A stretch of 64,000 nt of DNA, from positions 14,387,501 through 14,451,500 of the forward strand of contig NC_090995.1 in assembly GCF_041146395.1 (NCBI RefSeq). Direction: 5' to 3'. Positions 48,121-60,782 of this stretch are shown here, one piece after another. The stretch comes from Eulemur rufifrons (Eukaryota > Chordata > Mammalia > Primates > Lemuridae). Made by a program: the position numbers and the translations under genes. Each line of letters starts with the position of its first letter. Positions within the stretch are counted from its first letter, which is position 1. The notes under the pieces were generated by a model, which saw nothing but the letters and a program-made list of their open reading frames with translations, was not told the DNA's origin and searched no databases.

Positions 48121-49769
48121 CCAAGTCCAGGTTAATTCTATTCAATTATTTAACCAAAGTATGGTTTTTTTTCCCTCTCTAAAATACATTGAGAGTTTTG
48201 TCTACATATGATATTTTCAATGGATCTGATAGCGAGGAAAATGCCAATTTTTTTGTTAAGAAAATACTGGTAGAACAAATCTCCTTAAACACATATTTTT
48301 CTTTTGCTCTAAATTTTTCAGCACGCTACTTCTGATTATTTTCTGTAAGTCAGTCACTTACTACGGTTTCAGCATGAGTATTGATATTTGTCTATTTAAT
48401 TAAATGTGATTTGGAACATTTTAAGACTTAGGAAGACTGTTAGCACAAATATTATATTAAGAAAGTCTTACAGTGAATCTTTATTCCAAATAATTTTGAT
48501 CCAGCACAAAATTTTAAAAAGCAAAGGCATGTTCCCCTTAGATAACTCAAAATCATGTCTTTCTGCTATGTAATTTCTATCATATCTCCCAAGCTAGAAT
48601 TATAAGGTAGACTATGGGGCTACCTTCTAGGAGTCACATACAGTCAGGCAGCCAAGGGGCATGTAACAGTCAGGCCGAAAAGAAACAAAACGTTGTACCT
48701 AGAGGAAGCCCAAAGTTGAAGGTGACAACCAATCTGCCAAGTATGGGTATTTTCTCTGCAATAGACGTTTAGAATCCTAATTTTTTTTCTCATTTGGCTA
48801 CTTCTACAGATGTAAATGGAAATTCAAAAATTTCTACATATATTCTTATAAGATATAAATAATAAAGAGCCATATTTTATCCCTCAGGAATTACTTTTCA
48901 GGCAAGATATTAAAGGCCATCCTTGAAATATTAACTGTGCCTTCAGTATATACATTTTAAGCTGCTGGCTGACATGTACTCACGCTCACTTTTCCATTGC
49001 GATTGTCTTCTTCTCTCACTGCCAGGGCCTGCAGGAAATGGTCTTTCAGGTCTTTACCAGCACTTGTTAGTGTCCTGGAAAAAGCAGGTCTTAGTTATAA
49101 TATATCAGATAACAAGTATGTGTAAAACATTTGGGGGCCAAAAACCATGCTACTTTATTCCAAGCTACAATTCCCTTATAACATGGAAACCATAAACACA
49201 CAATCATTGTGATCTACTATTAATAGATTCCTTACTTTAATTTCATGCAGTTGTTGCATCTTTATTTACAAATAACTGGGATCAAGTCTATAAATAATAT
49301 ACATACCCATATCAAGACTCATGTCCGATATAATTATTTTCATTTACATGTGCATTTTGTTCTTTTTTTCATGCCATGAAAAGTCAACATTTTTATACCG
49401 CTCACTTCCCACAAAATTTTTAATTGACTATAATTTAAATATAATTTATTTATTAATTTCAGGAAATTGAAATAGTAGGTGCCTAAGCCAATATAGTTAC
49501 TGAAATAGAGCATTCGTTTCAGCTCTATCTGTGGAGATAGATGATCAAGGCAAGAAGGGAAACTAGGCTGAGTTATCTTTGTCAGATAAAAGGAAGCATT
49601 AAGAATTTGAGAGAAAAACAACCTTCTCTGGAAATAAATTTTAAAACAAATTTATCACACGGATCTCAATCACACAACATTGAACCCAAAAATAAAGAAT
49701 AAGTTCCAGAGTGATCTGTGAAATAATAATTCTGTCTTCATATGGCAATTTCCTACATATGCAACAAGC
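48121..49769. other. Unannotated A/T-rich sequence
   Basis: No gene or repeat recognised. Frames at 47909-48211, 48974-49195 and 49340-49871 have no known domain. Confidence 0.4.
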
Positions 49770-50530
49770 TTTTTCACTGTGTCCACTATGTACCAGGAAC
49801 TGTACCAGGTCACAGCGATAAATAAGACAAGTTGCCTGCGGTCCCAGAGACGTGATCAGACACATAAACATAATGTCACACCACGTAATAACTGTAATAA
49901 CAGAGATATGGACAAAGTATCAGAGGAGTCTGTAAGAGAAATACGCTATTCAAGGAAAAGTCACTTAATCTTAAATTTAAAAGCAATTATGAACACAAGA
50001 GGTGAAACTGCACGGCAAACTTTGGTAATGGCAAAGCAGTCAGAACATAAATGCAACAAATGAGGGCAAAATCATATAAAATTAATAAAGGTTAACATTT
50101 TTATAGACATAATTGTTATAAATATTTAGTAAGGCCGGATAGGTAGTGGGAGTAGAACGTGAATTCAAACTTAGGCAGTCTGGTCCTAGAACTCATTGGT
50201 GTAACTAACCCCCAGGCTGTGATGCCTTTCAGGACAGCCCTTGTAGGCTATTTAAGGAGCTTGAACCTTCTCGTCCTACCAGCAGTTGGTGCACCACAAG
50301 GATGCAAAGAAATAAGGTCATCAAATATGTGTTTCAGAAAGAATATTCAGCATCTTTAGGAGAGCAACATTGGAGGGATTAATTGGGGTGCCATTATGAA
50401 TACAAAGCTTTAGCAAGAGATGATAAATATCTGATTTAAAGCAGTGGTGGTAAGAACAGGAAGAAAAGGATAGATTTGGAAAATGTTTCAGATGTAAAAT
50501 GGACCTGGTGATTGCTTTTTATGAAACGTT
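49770..50530 (-). mobile_element. L2 LINE, 3' half, interrupted by a MIR
   Basis: Antisense L2: 'CCACTATGTACCAGGAACTG', 'GATAAATAAGACAAGTTGCC', 'GCCCTTGTAGGCTATTTAAG', 'CAAGAGATGATAAATATCTG' and 'GATTTGGAAAATGTTTCAGA' follow L2 order on the minus strand. MIR-like sequence at 50085-50215 separates the two parts. The plus frames at 49779-50063 and 50159-50359 are by-products. Confidence 0.68.
50085..50215 (-). mobile_element. MIR SINE nested in L2
   Basis: 'TTTTTATAGACATAATTGTT' and 'TGAATTCAAACTTAGGCAGT' plus 'CTGGTCCTAGAACTCATTGG' match antisense MIR ('GATTCGAACCCAGGCAGTCT' and onward). Confidence 0.55.
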
Positions 50531-52624
50531 AAGAAGAGATTACTACCAGTTTCATTAAATTGATGTAACCTACAGATTATTTTGTTGATCTACAGATGCA
50601 AACCTTTAAATTGGTCATAACATGTCTGCTTTTGCTTTTCTGGCTTTAAGCTCCTTGTCTTGCAGTATGAATATCAACTAATAATTCAAATACCTAAATA
50701 TACATAGAAAATAACTACTAATTAATGCTAATCGAGGGAATTATATTTGAGAATAGTTTTAATCCATTTTATTAATATGTCCAATATTGAGTCTTCCATA
50801 TTACAAAATATCCTATGAACTGCTTTGCTAGTAAATCTGTAAAATAGCAAATTCATTTTGTCAGTTGCTTGCTCCAAAAACATGTGTTGTTTTTTGTTTA
50901 GCCTCTCTGCAGCTAGTTATGTTCATGTGATTAACTTTTGCACAACGAGATCCGAGTGAAAATGATGTGCAACTGCATGTAAACGTACTTAAAGGGCGGG
51001 AGGGATGTCCTTTTTTCTTGTAGCTAGAATGCAATATAATGATATAGCTCCAGCTGTCATCTTGGACTTAAAGTGGAGTGCACTACTGTGGAGAAGTAAG
51101 AAAAAGGAGCAGGGTCTCTGATACTTTGGAACATGAACATAGTCTTGACTGATGCTATCTGGACCTCTTGAATATGAGGCTGAAAATAATTTCTATTTTG
51201 TTTCAGGCACTGTCATTTTTGGGTTTTCTATTATTTTTAACCAAACCTAATCCAAATAGATAGTTCACCATATGAAATTTGCTCACCCTTCTGAAAAAGA
51301 TGCTTTTGTGTGATTGCCTTGGTGATCAAGTTGGAATTTAACTTTATCTGTAATATCCTAAGGATTTCCCAGGAGACTGTATTATTAATACTTACATAAT
51401 TAAAATCAATTATTTTTAAACAGTCAGAGGTTGAGTCTTTTAAATAGAAGCATGAGATAATGAAAATGAAAGTGAAATGTAAGATGGGACATCAGTCTTC
51501 AATTCTCACTCATTTACTGACTGATTAGTCCAAGCTACCACATTTTTCTGAATCTGGGTCTTGCAAGGGGCTAAATAATACATAAGCCCCTAGCAATTGT
51601 AAAAGTTGTGATTTAAAGTGATCATACTGTATCATCGACCACCAAACATCATTAATGCATAATCAGTCTGAGAAATGTGACTATTATATCAACAATATAC
51701 TAAAATCATACTGTTCCCTTTTGACTGTTACTCAGGTCTTACATACACAGACGTACATCATTGCCTATAAACGATATGAGGAAGATAGCATACATTACAT
51801 AAATTTTATTACATAAGTTGGGAACAGAGAGGATAAGGGTCTATGGCCCCAAAGCTATTTGCAACAGAGAAAAAAATGCTATGTAAATAATCATTCTTAT
51901 ACCATGCTACACTGAGAACCTGAAACTTCTCAGTAAAAGGAAATATTGGAAAAGTAGGAAAGTTAATGCAGAGTGTGTGGTAAGGAATTCTTACATCTTT
52001 AACATGCATTACTCTTATTTAACTAGGTTTATTTAACAGTCAGTGACCTGAGAAACGTTGCTTAAATAAATATTACAAAAGGAGCTACTTCCTCAAGAAG
52101 TGAAGTAGGTCTGTTACAAAATCTTAGGGCTATAAGTTTTATAAAGGCAAATACTCCATCTTTTGTTTATACTCCACTGCACTTTCAAAATAGGGCAAAA
52201 GTTATATGGATGAGTTAACTTTCACCAGTCGTGTTTAATCATTACCTAAAGGTATTCATATAATCCTATTTGAATGATTCTATACATATTCTTAATCTTC
52301 AACAATTAGGCTACTGGTTTTATGATTTAACTATGTTGTTTGTGTATCATATCACACATATTCACATTAGGTGATTAACACTAGGAGAGAAAGAACAAAT
52401 AACAAAAGAAGAAAAAAATTGAAAAATTGTTAAAGTAGAAACTTATCTTCAAGAGTCATTTTCTTCAGCATTCACTTACTTTGAAGATAAAGTGTTTCAC
52501 TACATATTTGTGACATCAATCATAGAACTTTAAATGTATAATTGGGAGCATTTTAATAAACAAGGTTTGATTAATCATTAAGATATGTATATTAAAATAA
52601 TACATTCATTATAAGGTTATTTAC
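50531..52624. other. Unannotated A/T-rich sequence
   Basis: About 2 kb without a recognised feature. A slightly GC-richer part near 50930-51010 is the only contrast. Confidence 0.4.
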
Positions 52625-53621
52625 CCTTTTATAAGTATGAAATATATCAAGCACACATAAAAAACAACATAGTAATTACATATAGAGTTTAATGTTTATT
52701 ACAAAGCCAACCCCTGTAACTCATCACCTGGGTCAAGATATTGAACAATAACTAAAACACCCTAGCTAGAAAACCTGATCACTCCTCTCTACTCACAACT
52801 CCATCTTCCCACCTCCTCCACCGCAGGTAACCACTTTCTCATTTTTATGGTATTTGCAACCATGCTTTTTCTTTATCTCAGTCTTCAACTTTTACAATCA
52901 TCTCTCCCTTTTATCATTTAAGCTTGTACCCAATAATATAAATTTGCTTGTTTTTGAACGTTCTATAAATGGAATCACAAAGTGGGTCTTTGTATTATAT
53001 TATTTCTTTAATTATTATTGTTCATGTTCCATATATGCTGATGTACGTAGCTTTACCTTATTTTCATTCTCTTGTATGAATAAACAACTATTTATTTATC
53101 CTTTCACTTACAGACTTCAGAGTTCTTTCTCGTTTGGTCTAGTATAAACATGCTGTCAGAAATTCCTAGAGCTATATAAATTTCTGAACATAAATTTCTC
53201 TACAACCTATGGCTGGCAATAGAACAGCTGTGTTATAGGATATTTGTAACTTCAAATTTACAAAATAATGCCAATTTGTTTCCAAAAGATTGAACCAATT
53301 TACACTTCCACTACCAAAGCATGAAGATTCCTTTTGCTTCACATCATTCCCAACATGCGGCATTTTAATATTAAGCAATCCATATGTGAGTACTAGTATC
53401 TTAGAATGCTTTTAATTTGCATTTCCCTGATTACTTTTATATGATATTTGGTCATATGAATTTCCTCTCATGCAAAATGCCCAATTGAGTCTTTTGTCCA
53501 CTTTACTATTGAGTTATTTATATCATACTGATTTGCAGGAATTCTTCATATATTCTGAACATTAGATCTTTTTTATTATATGCACTGCAAATATATTATT
53601 CTATATGTAGCTTGTATTTTT
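52625..53621 (-). mobile_element. Old L1 (L1ME-type), long antisense copy
   Basis: Nearly 1 kb matches the antisense of an ancient L1. Blocks: 'GTAACTCATCACCTGGGTCA', 'CAGGTAACCACTTTCTCATT', 'TTTTTGAACGTTCTATAAAT', 'CAATTTACACTTCCACTACC', 'TTTTAATTTGCATTTCCCTG', 'TTGAGTCTTTTGTCCACTTT' and 'AATTCTTCATATATTCTGAA'. Both 3' UTR and distal ORF2 are covered, with deletions. Coding is destroyed by stops. Minus and plus frames in this interval are by-products. Confidence 0.85.
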
Positions 53622-53935
53622 GCAAGGGACAAGAGTAAGAAAGGGTTTGGTTGCACATAAAACTGGGAGTCATCAGTAGTTGAAGCCATAGGAATAAATG
53701 AGAAAGACCCAGAAAAACATGCCAAATGGAAGACAAAGAAGCAGATGTGAGATACCAGTAGAACATCATAGTAGTTAAGGTTAGGCAGAAGCAGATCCAC
53801 GAGAAATAGTCAACAAATGATCCATGGAGGCAGAAGGAATACCAGGAGAGAGGAGTGACAGGGTAGGCAGGAGCTGAGATAACGGCAAGAAGGTGCGGCC
53901 TCTCCAGTGACAAGTGCTGTACAGAGATCAGGTAA
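53622..53935 (-). mobile_element. L2 LINE fragment containing a decayed reverse-transcriptase YADD box
   Basis: On the minus strand the frame at 53800-53576 includes 'ASTTDDSQFYVQPNP' (about 53667-53689), the counterpart of the L2 'YADDTQ' catalytic motif with Y-A changed to T-T. Nearby plus-strand text 'CTGGGAGTCATCAGTAGTTG' and 'GGAATACCAGGAGAGAGGAG' fits antisense L2. This is the part of L2 upstream of the regions seen elsewhere in the window. The conserved Asp pair survives but the element is dead. Confidence 0.68.
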
Positions 53936-54837
53936 GGGGCAGACGGAAACAGCAGCAGACTTGGCCTTTTCTGGAACTCTTATTTACCTCTTTCATTTGT
54001 CTGTTTCTATCCAGAAAAGGGAAAAAGACCACCTGAGTAAGGAAAACTGCAACTTTAACTCACTGGAAAAGTTGGCATATGGTACAAAATCTAAGTCAAC
54101 AGCTTTAAAATTGACTTGCCTTTTATGGCATTAATATAAACTACTTGATGGGCAAGGTGACAATACGAGATAAAAATCACTGAGGTTGGTGATTTTTATC
54201 TCATATGATCAAAATACAAAGCACAGTATTTTATTTTTCCCTTACTTTATTTAGCAAATCATGGGCTAAAGTGATACCTGCAAAACCTCAAAACAAGTTT
54301 CAAACGCTGAGAAAATTAGATTCTGATGCACAATGGTCTTGAACATAATTGTGATTTGCCAACACTGCACAAAATTTGACTTGTTCATCCAGGACTAAGT
54401 ATTTCATAATATAAAAAAGGTGGAAGGGTAATTATATCACAACATTTTATAAAAACAGTCATTCTTAATCAAGAATAATTAATAACAGACCATCCAACTG
54501 TGCAAGAATTTCAAATTATTTACCATGAGGTAAAATATTGTGCAGTTGGGAAGAATTGAGAAGAATCAAGACACTGAAGTATAACCTTAGCAAAATGATC
54601 AGAATAATTAAAATTCATCTTGAAGAATAAAAAAAATTCCAAAATATTACACTTTATATGCTTTCTCTATTATGTTATATATAAGAAAAAATAAAGGCAA
54701 TAAATATTGCATCAAAAAGTGACATATTTAAACACTGTAGAAACTGTTTTCTGTGTTTAAAAACACTGAGACAAATTCAAACTGTTTGAAAAACTCTTAG
54801 AACCCTATCCAAAGTAATACGAATAAATATCTCTTAG

Positions 54838-54975
54838 TTTTTAATATATCCATTGCAATTATGTATATTTATATATAAATTATATAAATACAAAATACTC
54901 ATATATTTACATATGTAAGCTTATATATTTATATTTATTACAATTAATAGAATTTATTTTAATTATGTAAGCCCC
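54838..54975. repeat. AT-rich low-complexity tract
   Basis: About 140 bases of TATATTTATA-type sequence with almost no G or C. Confidence 0.75.
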
Positions 54976-56989
54976 TACTGAGAAAAACTGAGTCCACCAT
55001 TAATCACAATGCACCAATTCCACTTTTTGTACTTGTGTTCCCAATTATTTAAAATAATTTAAAACTCAATAAGAACTCATATTATAAATACAAATGACCA
55101 AGAGCATCGATGAGGTAAACTACAGTTATGAGGACTCAACTTATCTTACAAATTATCACACTTGGTCATTAATGCATGATCTGTACTTGTGATCACACAT
55201 TTTACAAGCTTCAGTGGGTTTTATTAAACCCCCCAGTTTCAATAAAATAATCAGAACAATCTTAGTTTAGACTGCTGTCATTTTAGCAGTTACTTATTCA
55301 CATTTTGTTTAAGTAAATATGATCACCTTCCATTTGGTTATTCCAGTAATTCTGAGTCCTTTGAGGATCCAGGAAATCTAAAGTGCCACACTGCGCACGT
55401 AGGCGGCTGATGGGGGGAGGGGGAGAAGATTTTTATAAAAAGAAATAAAATCACTTCCTGTGGTTAACATTTTAGAACTTAGTCCAGAACAGTCTGTACC
55501 AATATCGTGGGTTTGTTGGTATCTTATTTATGAGCATCGGAAACGGGCTTGCACTGGTGCCATGCTTTCAGTAGGATGCATGTGTGAGACAGATGGGACT
55601 TGTATTTCTATCAGATGCAATTAAAGACTCATGAATATACTGCCAAATACCACAAATATTAAACCATTTTAGAATAAATTTACTATTGCTTTGACAGCAG
55701 TTTCAACAAAATAGCAGGTTATTCCAACAAATGAGAAGACTGAATATATTAAACTAGCAGAATTATTGCAATTTAAAATCTGATAGTCTGGTATAGCCTA
55801 ATTTTATTAATACACTAAAACCTACACAGATTTAAACTTAAGGATTTTATTTTAATAGAATTCGTCAGCCTCCTGTATGTGAAACATTATGGAACAGCTT
55901 TTAACTGAGCTCTCCCAAGCAGAAATTAGTAAGTCAGAAGAGAACAGAACCAAAGGCTGACGCTGCCTTTCATGCCATGGCCGAGGCCACCAAAGGAGAA
56001 GGCCCACCAGGACATTGTTCTCTTGTGTTTTCCCACTGCCTCGGGTTGCTTTTTCTCAAAGATGACAAGTGCTTCAGAGAGAATAGTTGCAATATCAGCA
56101 TTAAATGACCAATGGATCGATTAACTAGAAGTCACTGGTGATGCTGGCCAACACGATTTTAGTTGAGATGGGACTTCAGTCCAGACTGTACTGGGCTGAG
56201 GACGAAACGGAAGTTTAGCTGAGAGTTCCTCCCAACACAAAGTAAAATTTGAACTTATTTCAGAACGAAAATGCATAAGTCTGTCATTCAAACAAACAAA
56301 AAAAGTAAAGTCCATAAAGTAAGTAGGATTCTAAATTCCTTAAGGTAGGCTAGCTATTAAATGTCTATTTTCTCTAAATAAAGTATGAGATATAAATGGC
56401 AAGGTTTAGTGAAAAGGTATGAAAGACATTTTGCCACCATATTCTAGAATGGGTATTTTAATCAGAGAAATGTTGTTTTTAATGTTTAGTATTTACCTCA
56501 GGAAAGAAAAAATTATCAAGAGGAGACAGAAATAAAATGGTAGAAGTAATTCATGTACCTAAATCTCCACATGTACCCATGCACCTAAAATAAATAGAAA
56601 TTTAAAAGTATTGCAAATGGGTTAAATTCCCCCTCTTAATTATCAGAGATTTTCCACTTAGATGAATATGAAAAAAAATCATCTGAGTACATACTGTTAA
56701 TAAGAAGCACAGCTAAATCAAAATACAAAAATAAAGGGATGAAAAAAGTATTACATATGAGGCAAATACGAGTGATATGCACAGTAACGTAGAAATGTCA
56801 GAAACATGGTCCAGGTTCAATCATCACATGGTAAAAATAATATCTATCAGTGTTATAGATAGCAAATTTAATCTGAAGCATGTTATTTTTATACTATATT
56901 AGAAGAAAATAATGTGCCTAGTGAAATATAAAGTGCAAAGATAGTGCCCCTAAAAATTATGTTACATAAAAATATTCATTGACTTGGAA

Positions 56990-57240
56990 CATAATCCATA
57001 ATATACTGTTTGCCTAAAAAACAAGTTTCAAAATGGAATGTATGGCATGATCCAAATTTTAAATAGTATATAAAATATAGATTCACATATATAAGGAAAA
57101 AGTGAAGGGTAAGAAACATGTAAAAATACCAAAAATGTTAGCCAAATTACAGGCAAATCTGTATCATGTTTGCTTATTTTTTATTTTCTATAATTGATAT
57201 ATGCCACTTTTATAAAAAGTAACCTTTAGAATAGTGAGTA
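56990..57240 (+). repeat. Possible old interspersed repeat, unnamed
   Basis: 'GGCATGATCCAAATTTTAAA', a TATATA stretch, 'AAAATACCAAAAATGTTAGC' and 'TTTTTATTTTCTATAATTGA' recall a common mammalian repeat motif order (ATGATCC..., ACACCAAAATGTTAACAG, TTTTATTTTCTTC) that I cannot name reliably. Confidence 0.3.
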
Positions 57241-57899
57241 TTGATTCTATCTTACTTGGGAACCTATTCTTTAATGTGAAAATTAGCATATTTTTATTGT
57301 ATTTTATGTGTCTCATTTTTCAAACTCTACTAAGGAAATCTACATTATTAAAAAAAGTCACTTGCTAATTACCAAAAATTGTATTATCACTTTGAGAAAC
57401 TTTTAACAAAAAGAAAACTTGGTATGAATTGTAAAATTACTTAAGCAGAAAATAAAGAAAACTTTTTTCTAAATGAAGAGAAAATGGGTAATGATAATTT
57501 TTTTACGCACATTAAAAATTTCACAATAACGAAGAATTGGCTGCTAAATGTGTCTGTAATGTTTCTTTATAAGATTTCCTAAAATGTTATTTTAAATATA
57601 TAGGCAAAATTTTTTCTTGCTACACAACCTTTTTTGCTAGGAAAGTAAGCAATATCAGTATCTATTTCAGGAATGAAATAAGAGTTTCAGCCAAATTAAA
57701 TAGTTTTTTCTTCCTTCTTCTTGCTACCTTCATTATAAAACATAAGTTAATAGTGAATTTTAGCATTATGGAAGAACATTCAATCCATAAAATTTAGCCT
57801 ATCTATATATGCTTTAACAAAATGAAATAAAATTTAGCATATGAACTGTGATTTTCTTTTAAAACATATGTGGTGAAATGTATATTTCTCTTTAGACTA

Positions 57900-57990
57900 T
57901 AATGGAGAAAGTGCTAGAATTGGAGTCAGATACTGGAATTAAGACTCTTCACTGCTATAGATGATCATCACTTTGACTTTTCTGGATCTC
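57900..57990 (+). mobile_element. MIR SINE fragment
   Basis: 'AGAATTGGAGTCAGATACTG' and 'ACTCTTCACTGCTATAGATG' with 'ATCATCACTTTGACTTTTCT' resemble MIR 'GGAGTCAGACTGCCTGG' and 'CTCTGCCACTTACTAGCTG'. Short and diverged. Confidence 0.5.
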
Positions 57991-57999
57991 TACCACATA

Positions 58000-58862
58000 C
58001 ATTAATATATTCATTTATTCCCCAAATATTGAGTATTTATTATGTTCTCATCACTAAAACATAGGGGTAGGAATACAACAATGAGAGAGAGAAACAGACA
58101 GACGACACACCAGGTCCCAGCCCTCTTAAAAGTTTTATTCCAATGGAGTGAAAGACAATAACAAATCCATGAATAACAAGATAATTATAAATTGTGGTTT
58201 AAAAAAGGGAAATACACGTAATTTACACAGAGTTAAGGAGTAGAAGGTGGCTAAGTTAGCCCAAGTGATCAAGGAAGACTACTCAACATAATTCACATTT
58301 CAGCTGATACCTGAAGGATGAGAAGGAGCCATATATGTAGAACATGTCGCAAGAACAACTCAAGCAGAAGAAAAAGCAAGTGTAGGTAACATGGGAAACA
58401 CCTGGGGTGTGAGGCAGTGAAAGGAGGCTAGCATGGCCAGAGGGTCAGACGCAGGATGGAGAGCTCTGAGACACAGACGGAAAGCCAGGCAACTGTCAGG
58501 TCATGCAGAGAGTGATAAACCAGAGTAAGGAGTTTGGATTTTACTCTCCATATAAAGGGAATCCAAGCGAAGGTCTTAACCAAGGAAGTTAGCTGATCAG
58601 AGGTAGGTATAAAAAAGTTTACTGCCTGTTATGTGAAGGACTGTAGAAGAGCAAAAAGTGGGAGCAGTTAGAGTACTTTGAGGGTGACCTGGTCTAGGAG
58701 AGCAGAATTGAGGATAATGGGAAGAGCTTGAGAAACATTTTGAAGGCAAAACCAATAGCACTTGCTGATATGATGGATATGAGGGATGTGATAAAGAGAG
58801 GGAGGTAGGGTCTATTTTGGACAAGAACCAGCTGATCAGGAAATGCTGATGCCATTCACTGA
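58000..58862 (-). mobile_element. L2 LINE, long 3' copy
   Basis: Over 850 bases of antisense L2: 'TATTGAGTATTTATTATGTT', 'GGTCCCAGCCCTCTTAAAAG', 'TCAGCTGATACCTGAAGGAT', 'GAGGCTAGCATGGCCAGAGG', 'AGTTTGGATTTTACTCTCCA', 'AGAATTGAGGATAATGGGAA', 'ATAGCACTTGCTGATATGAT' and 'GATGCCATTCACTGAGATG'. This is the most complete antisense L2 here. It ends where the L1 fragment begins. The minus frame at 58597-58824 is a decayed remnant or by-product. Confidence 0.82.
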
Positions 58863-59275
58863 GATGTCACTTAACTCCAGTGAGAACAGCTTTTATCAAA
58901 AAGTCTCAAAACAACAAATGTTGGCGTGGATGTGGAAATATAGGAACACCCATGCACTTTTGGTGGGACTGCAAACTAGAGCAACCTCTGTGGAAAGCAA
59001 TATGGAGACACCTCAAAGAACTAAAAGTAGAACTACCATTTGATCCAGCAATCCCGCTATTGGATATTTAAAAGACATTCTATAAAAAATGCATCTGCAC
59101 TCGAATGTTTACAGCAGCACAATTCACAATTGCAAGGATGTGGAAACAACCCAAATGCCCATCAATACATGAGTGGATTTATAAAATGTGGTATATGTAT
59201 ACCATAGAGAACTACTCAGCCACAAAAAATGGTGAACTACCTATTCTATTATCCTGGATGGGTCTGGAGCCCCCA
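58863..59275 (+). mobile_element. L1 ORF2 3' fragment
   Basis: 'CCAGTGAGAACAGCTTTTAT', 'CCCATGCACTTTTGGTGGGA', 'TTTGATCCAGCAATCCCGCT', 'CACAATTCACAATTGCAAGG' and 'GAACTACTCAGCCACAAAAA' parallel the L1 at 39086 block for block. About 12 bases after 'TTGGATAT' are deleted, breaking the frame. It stops before the 3' UTR, so it is truncated at both ends and abuts the L2. Short plus frames (58843-59071) are off-frame readings. Confidence 0.88.
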
Positions 59276-59407
59276 AATTGAAGGGTCTGAGTCTCTGATT
59301 CCCAAAAGTATGTGTAATGTATTTGGGACAAAAAGGAGGAGAAAGGGGGAAAGTTTTAAGAACACTACTTTTAAATGGGCTATTACAATTAACTTGTGGA
59401 ATTTTTT
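59276..59407. other. Short unassigned interval between L1 and Alu
   Basis: Purine-rich sequence that I cannot assign; it may be further decayed L1. Confidence 0.4.
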
Positions 59408-59424
59408 AAAATATTTTCATTCAG
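59408..59424 (+). repeat. Target-site duplication, left copy, of the Alu at 59425
   Basis: 'AAAATATTTTCATTCAG' recurs without a change at 59761-59777 beyond the poly(A) tail. Its A-rich start fits L1-endonuclease priming at TTTT/A. Confidence 0.97.
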
Positions 59425-59773
<349 letters not shown>

Positions 59774-59777
59774 TCAG

Positions 59778-60039
59778 ATTAAAAAAAATAGATCTCATCT
59801 TTTATCTGGTTACAACCTACACTTTAGTCTTGTTTAAACATACATCATAAAAGATTATGGATAAACTGGGTACATAATAACAAAAAACTGAGAGTGATGA
59901 AAAGAGTTTTTATGTTTTTATCCAGAATCCAATGGCAAAAATGGAAAATAAGAAATCATCAATGCAACCTTTGTAAATGTAATTAGAAAGAAAGAGAATG
60001 CTAAAATTACATCTGTGGTTGTAACTTTTCTATTTCTAT
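59778..60039. other. Unannotated A/T-rich sequence
   Basis: Nothing recognised. Confidence 0.4.
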
Positions 60040-60475
60040 TATAATAAATTACTATGAACAGTGGTATAAAACAATGTGAATTTATTATCATACAGTTCTG
60101 CAGGTGAGGGCTCTAGGAGAGAATCCGCTCCCTTGCCTTTCTCCTTCTAGAGGTCACGAGCATTCCTTGGGACGTGGCCCCCATCAACCCTCCAAGCCAG
60201 CAACAGCTGGTCAAACCCTTCTCACATCACACCACCCAGACCTCGTCTCCTCCCTCCCCCTCCCACTTCTAAGGGCCTCTGTGATACATTGAACCCACCT
60301 GGACGATCCAGGCTCCTCGCCCTACTTTAAGGTCAGCTGATCACAATCTCATTTCCACACACAACCTTAATTCCCGTGAGCCACGTAAAGGAACATATTG
60401 ACAGGCTCCAGGGATGAGGACATGGATGTCTTTGAGGGCTGGGGGGATTGTTCTTCCTCTCACACCTCAATTCTG
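60040..60475 (-). mobile_element. MLT1-like MaLR LTR, antisense
   Basis: 'AATAAATTACTATGAACAGT', 'CATACAGTTCTGCAGGTGAG', 'GCATTCCTTGGGACGTGGCC', 'GTGATACATTGAACCCACCT', 'AACATATTGACAGGCTCCAG' and 'GACATGGATGTCTTTGAGGG' follow the antisense of an abundant MaLR-type LTR. The 5' edge of the LTR (plus-strand right edge) is blurred. Subfamily uncertain. Confidence 0.65.
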
Positions 60476-60560
60476 TTTGAAGCCCTGCGCTGGAATTTAC
60501 ATACACTGCTAAACACATTTCAAAGCCAAGAGTTGAGGTAACATTATCACTCACTGAGAC

Positions 60561-60782
60561 CTAGTGGTCAGCAAGAGACTTGATTCAAAGTTTAGCTTTG
60601 GCATTTAATGGCTACTGGATTAAGCGTATTTTTGAAATTATTAGGTCGTTGCTTTCTTCATCTAAGAAAAGGGAACAATGATACTTTAGAGGACTGTTGT
60701 GAGGATAAAGGTAAATTAGGTCAGAGTGAGCACAGTGCCTGACTTAGTGTAGTAAGTCCTCCAATGCTAGATGATGTTATTA
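60561..60782 (+). mobile_element. MIR SINE
   Basis: 'TTGATTCAAAGTTTAGCTTT', 'TTCTTCATCTAAGAAAAGGG', 'GAGGACTGTTGTGAGGATAA' and 'GAGCACAGTGCCTGACTTAG' follow the MIR consensus in order with the 5' end trimmed. Confidence 0.85.

Larger units (their letters stand above)
53936..57899. other. Mostly unannotated A/T-rich sequence
   Basis: No gene. An AT-rich low-complexity tract lies at 54838-54975 and a possible old repeat at 56990-57240. The part at 55360-56230 is more mixed in composition with scattered CpGs, without a recognisable element. Confidence 0.4.

Noticed and set aside
58843..59071. Two short plus frames
   Set aside because: Off-frame or broken readings of an L1 ORF2 remnant; not a functional gene.
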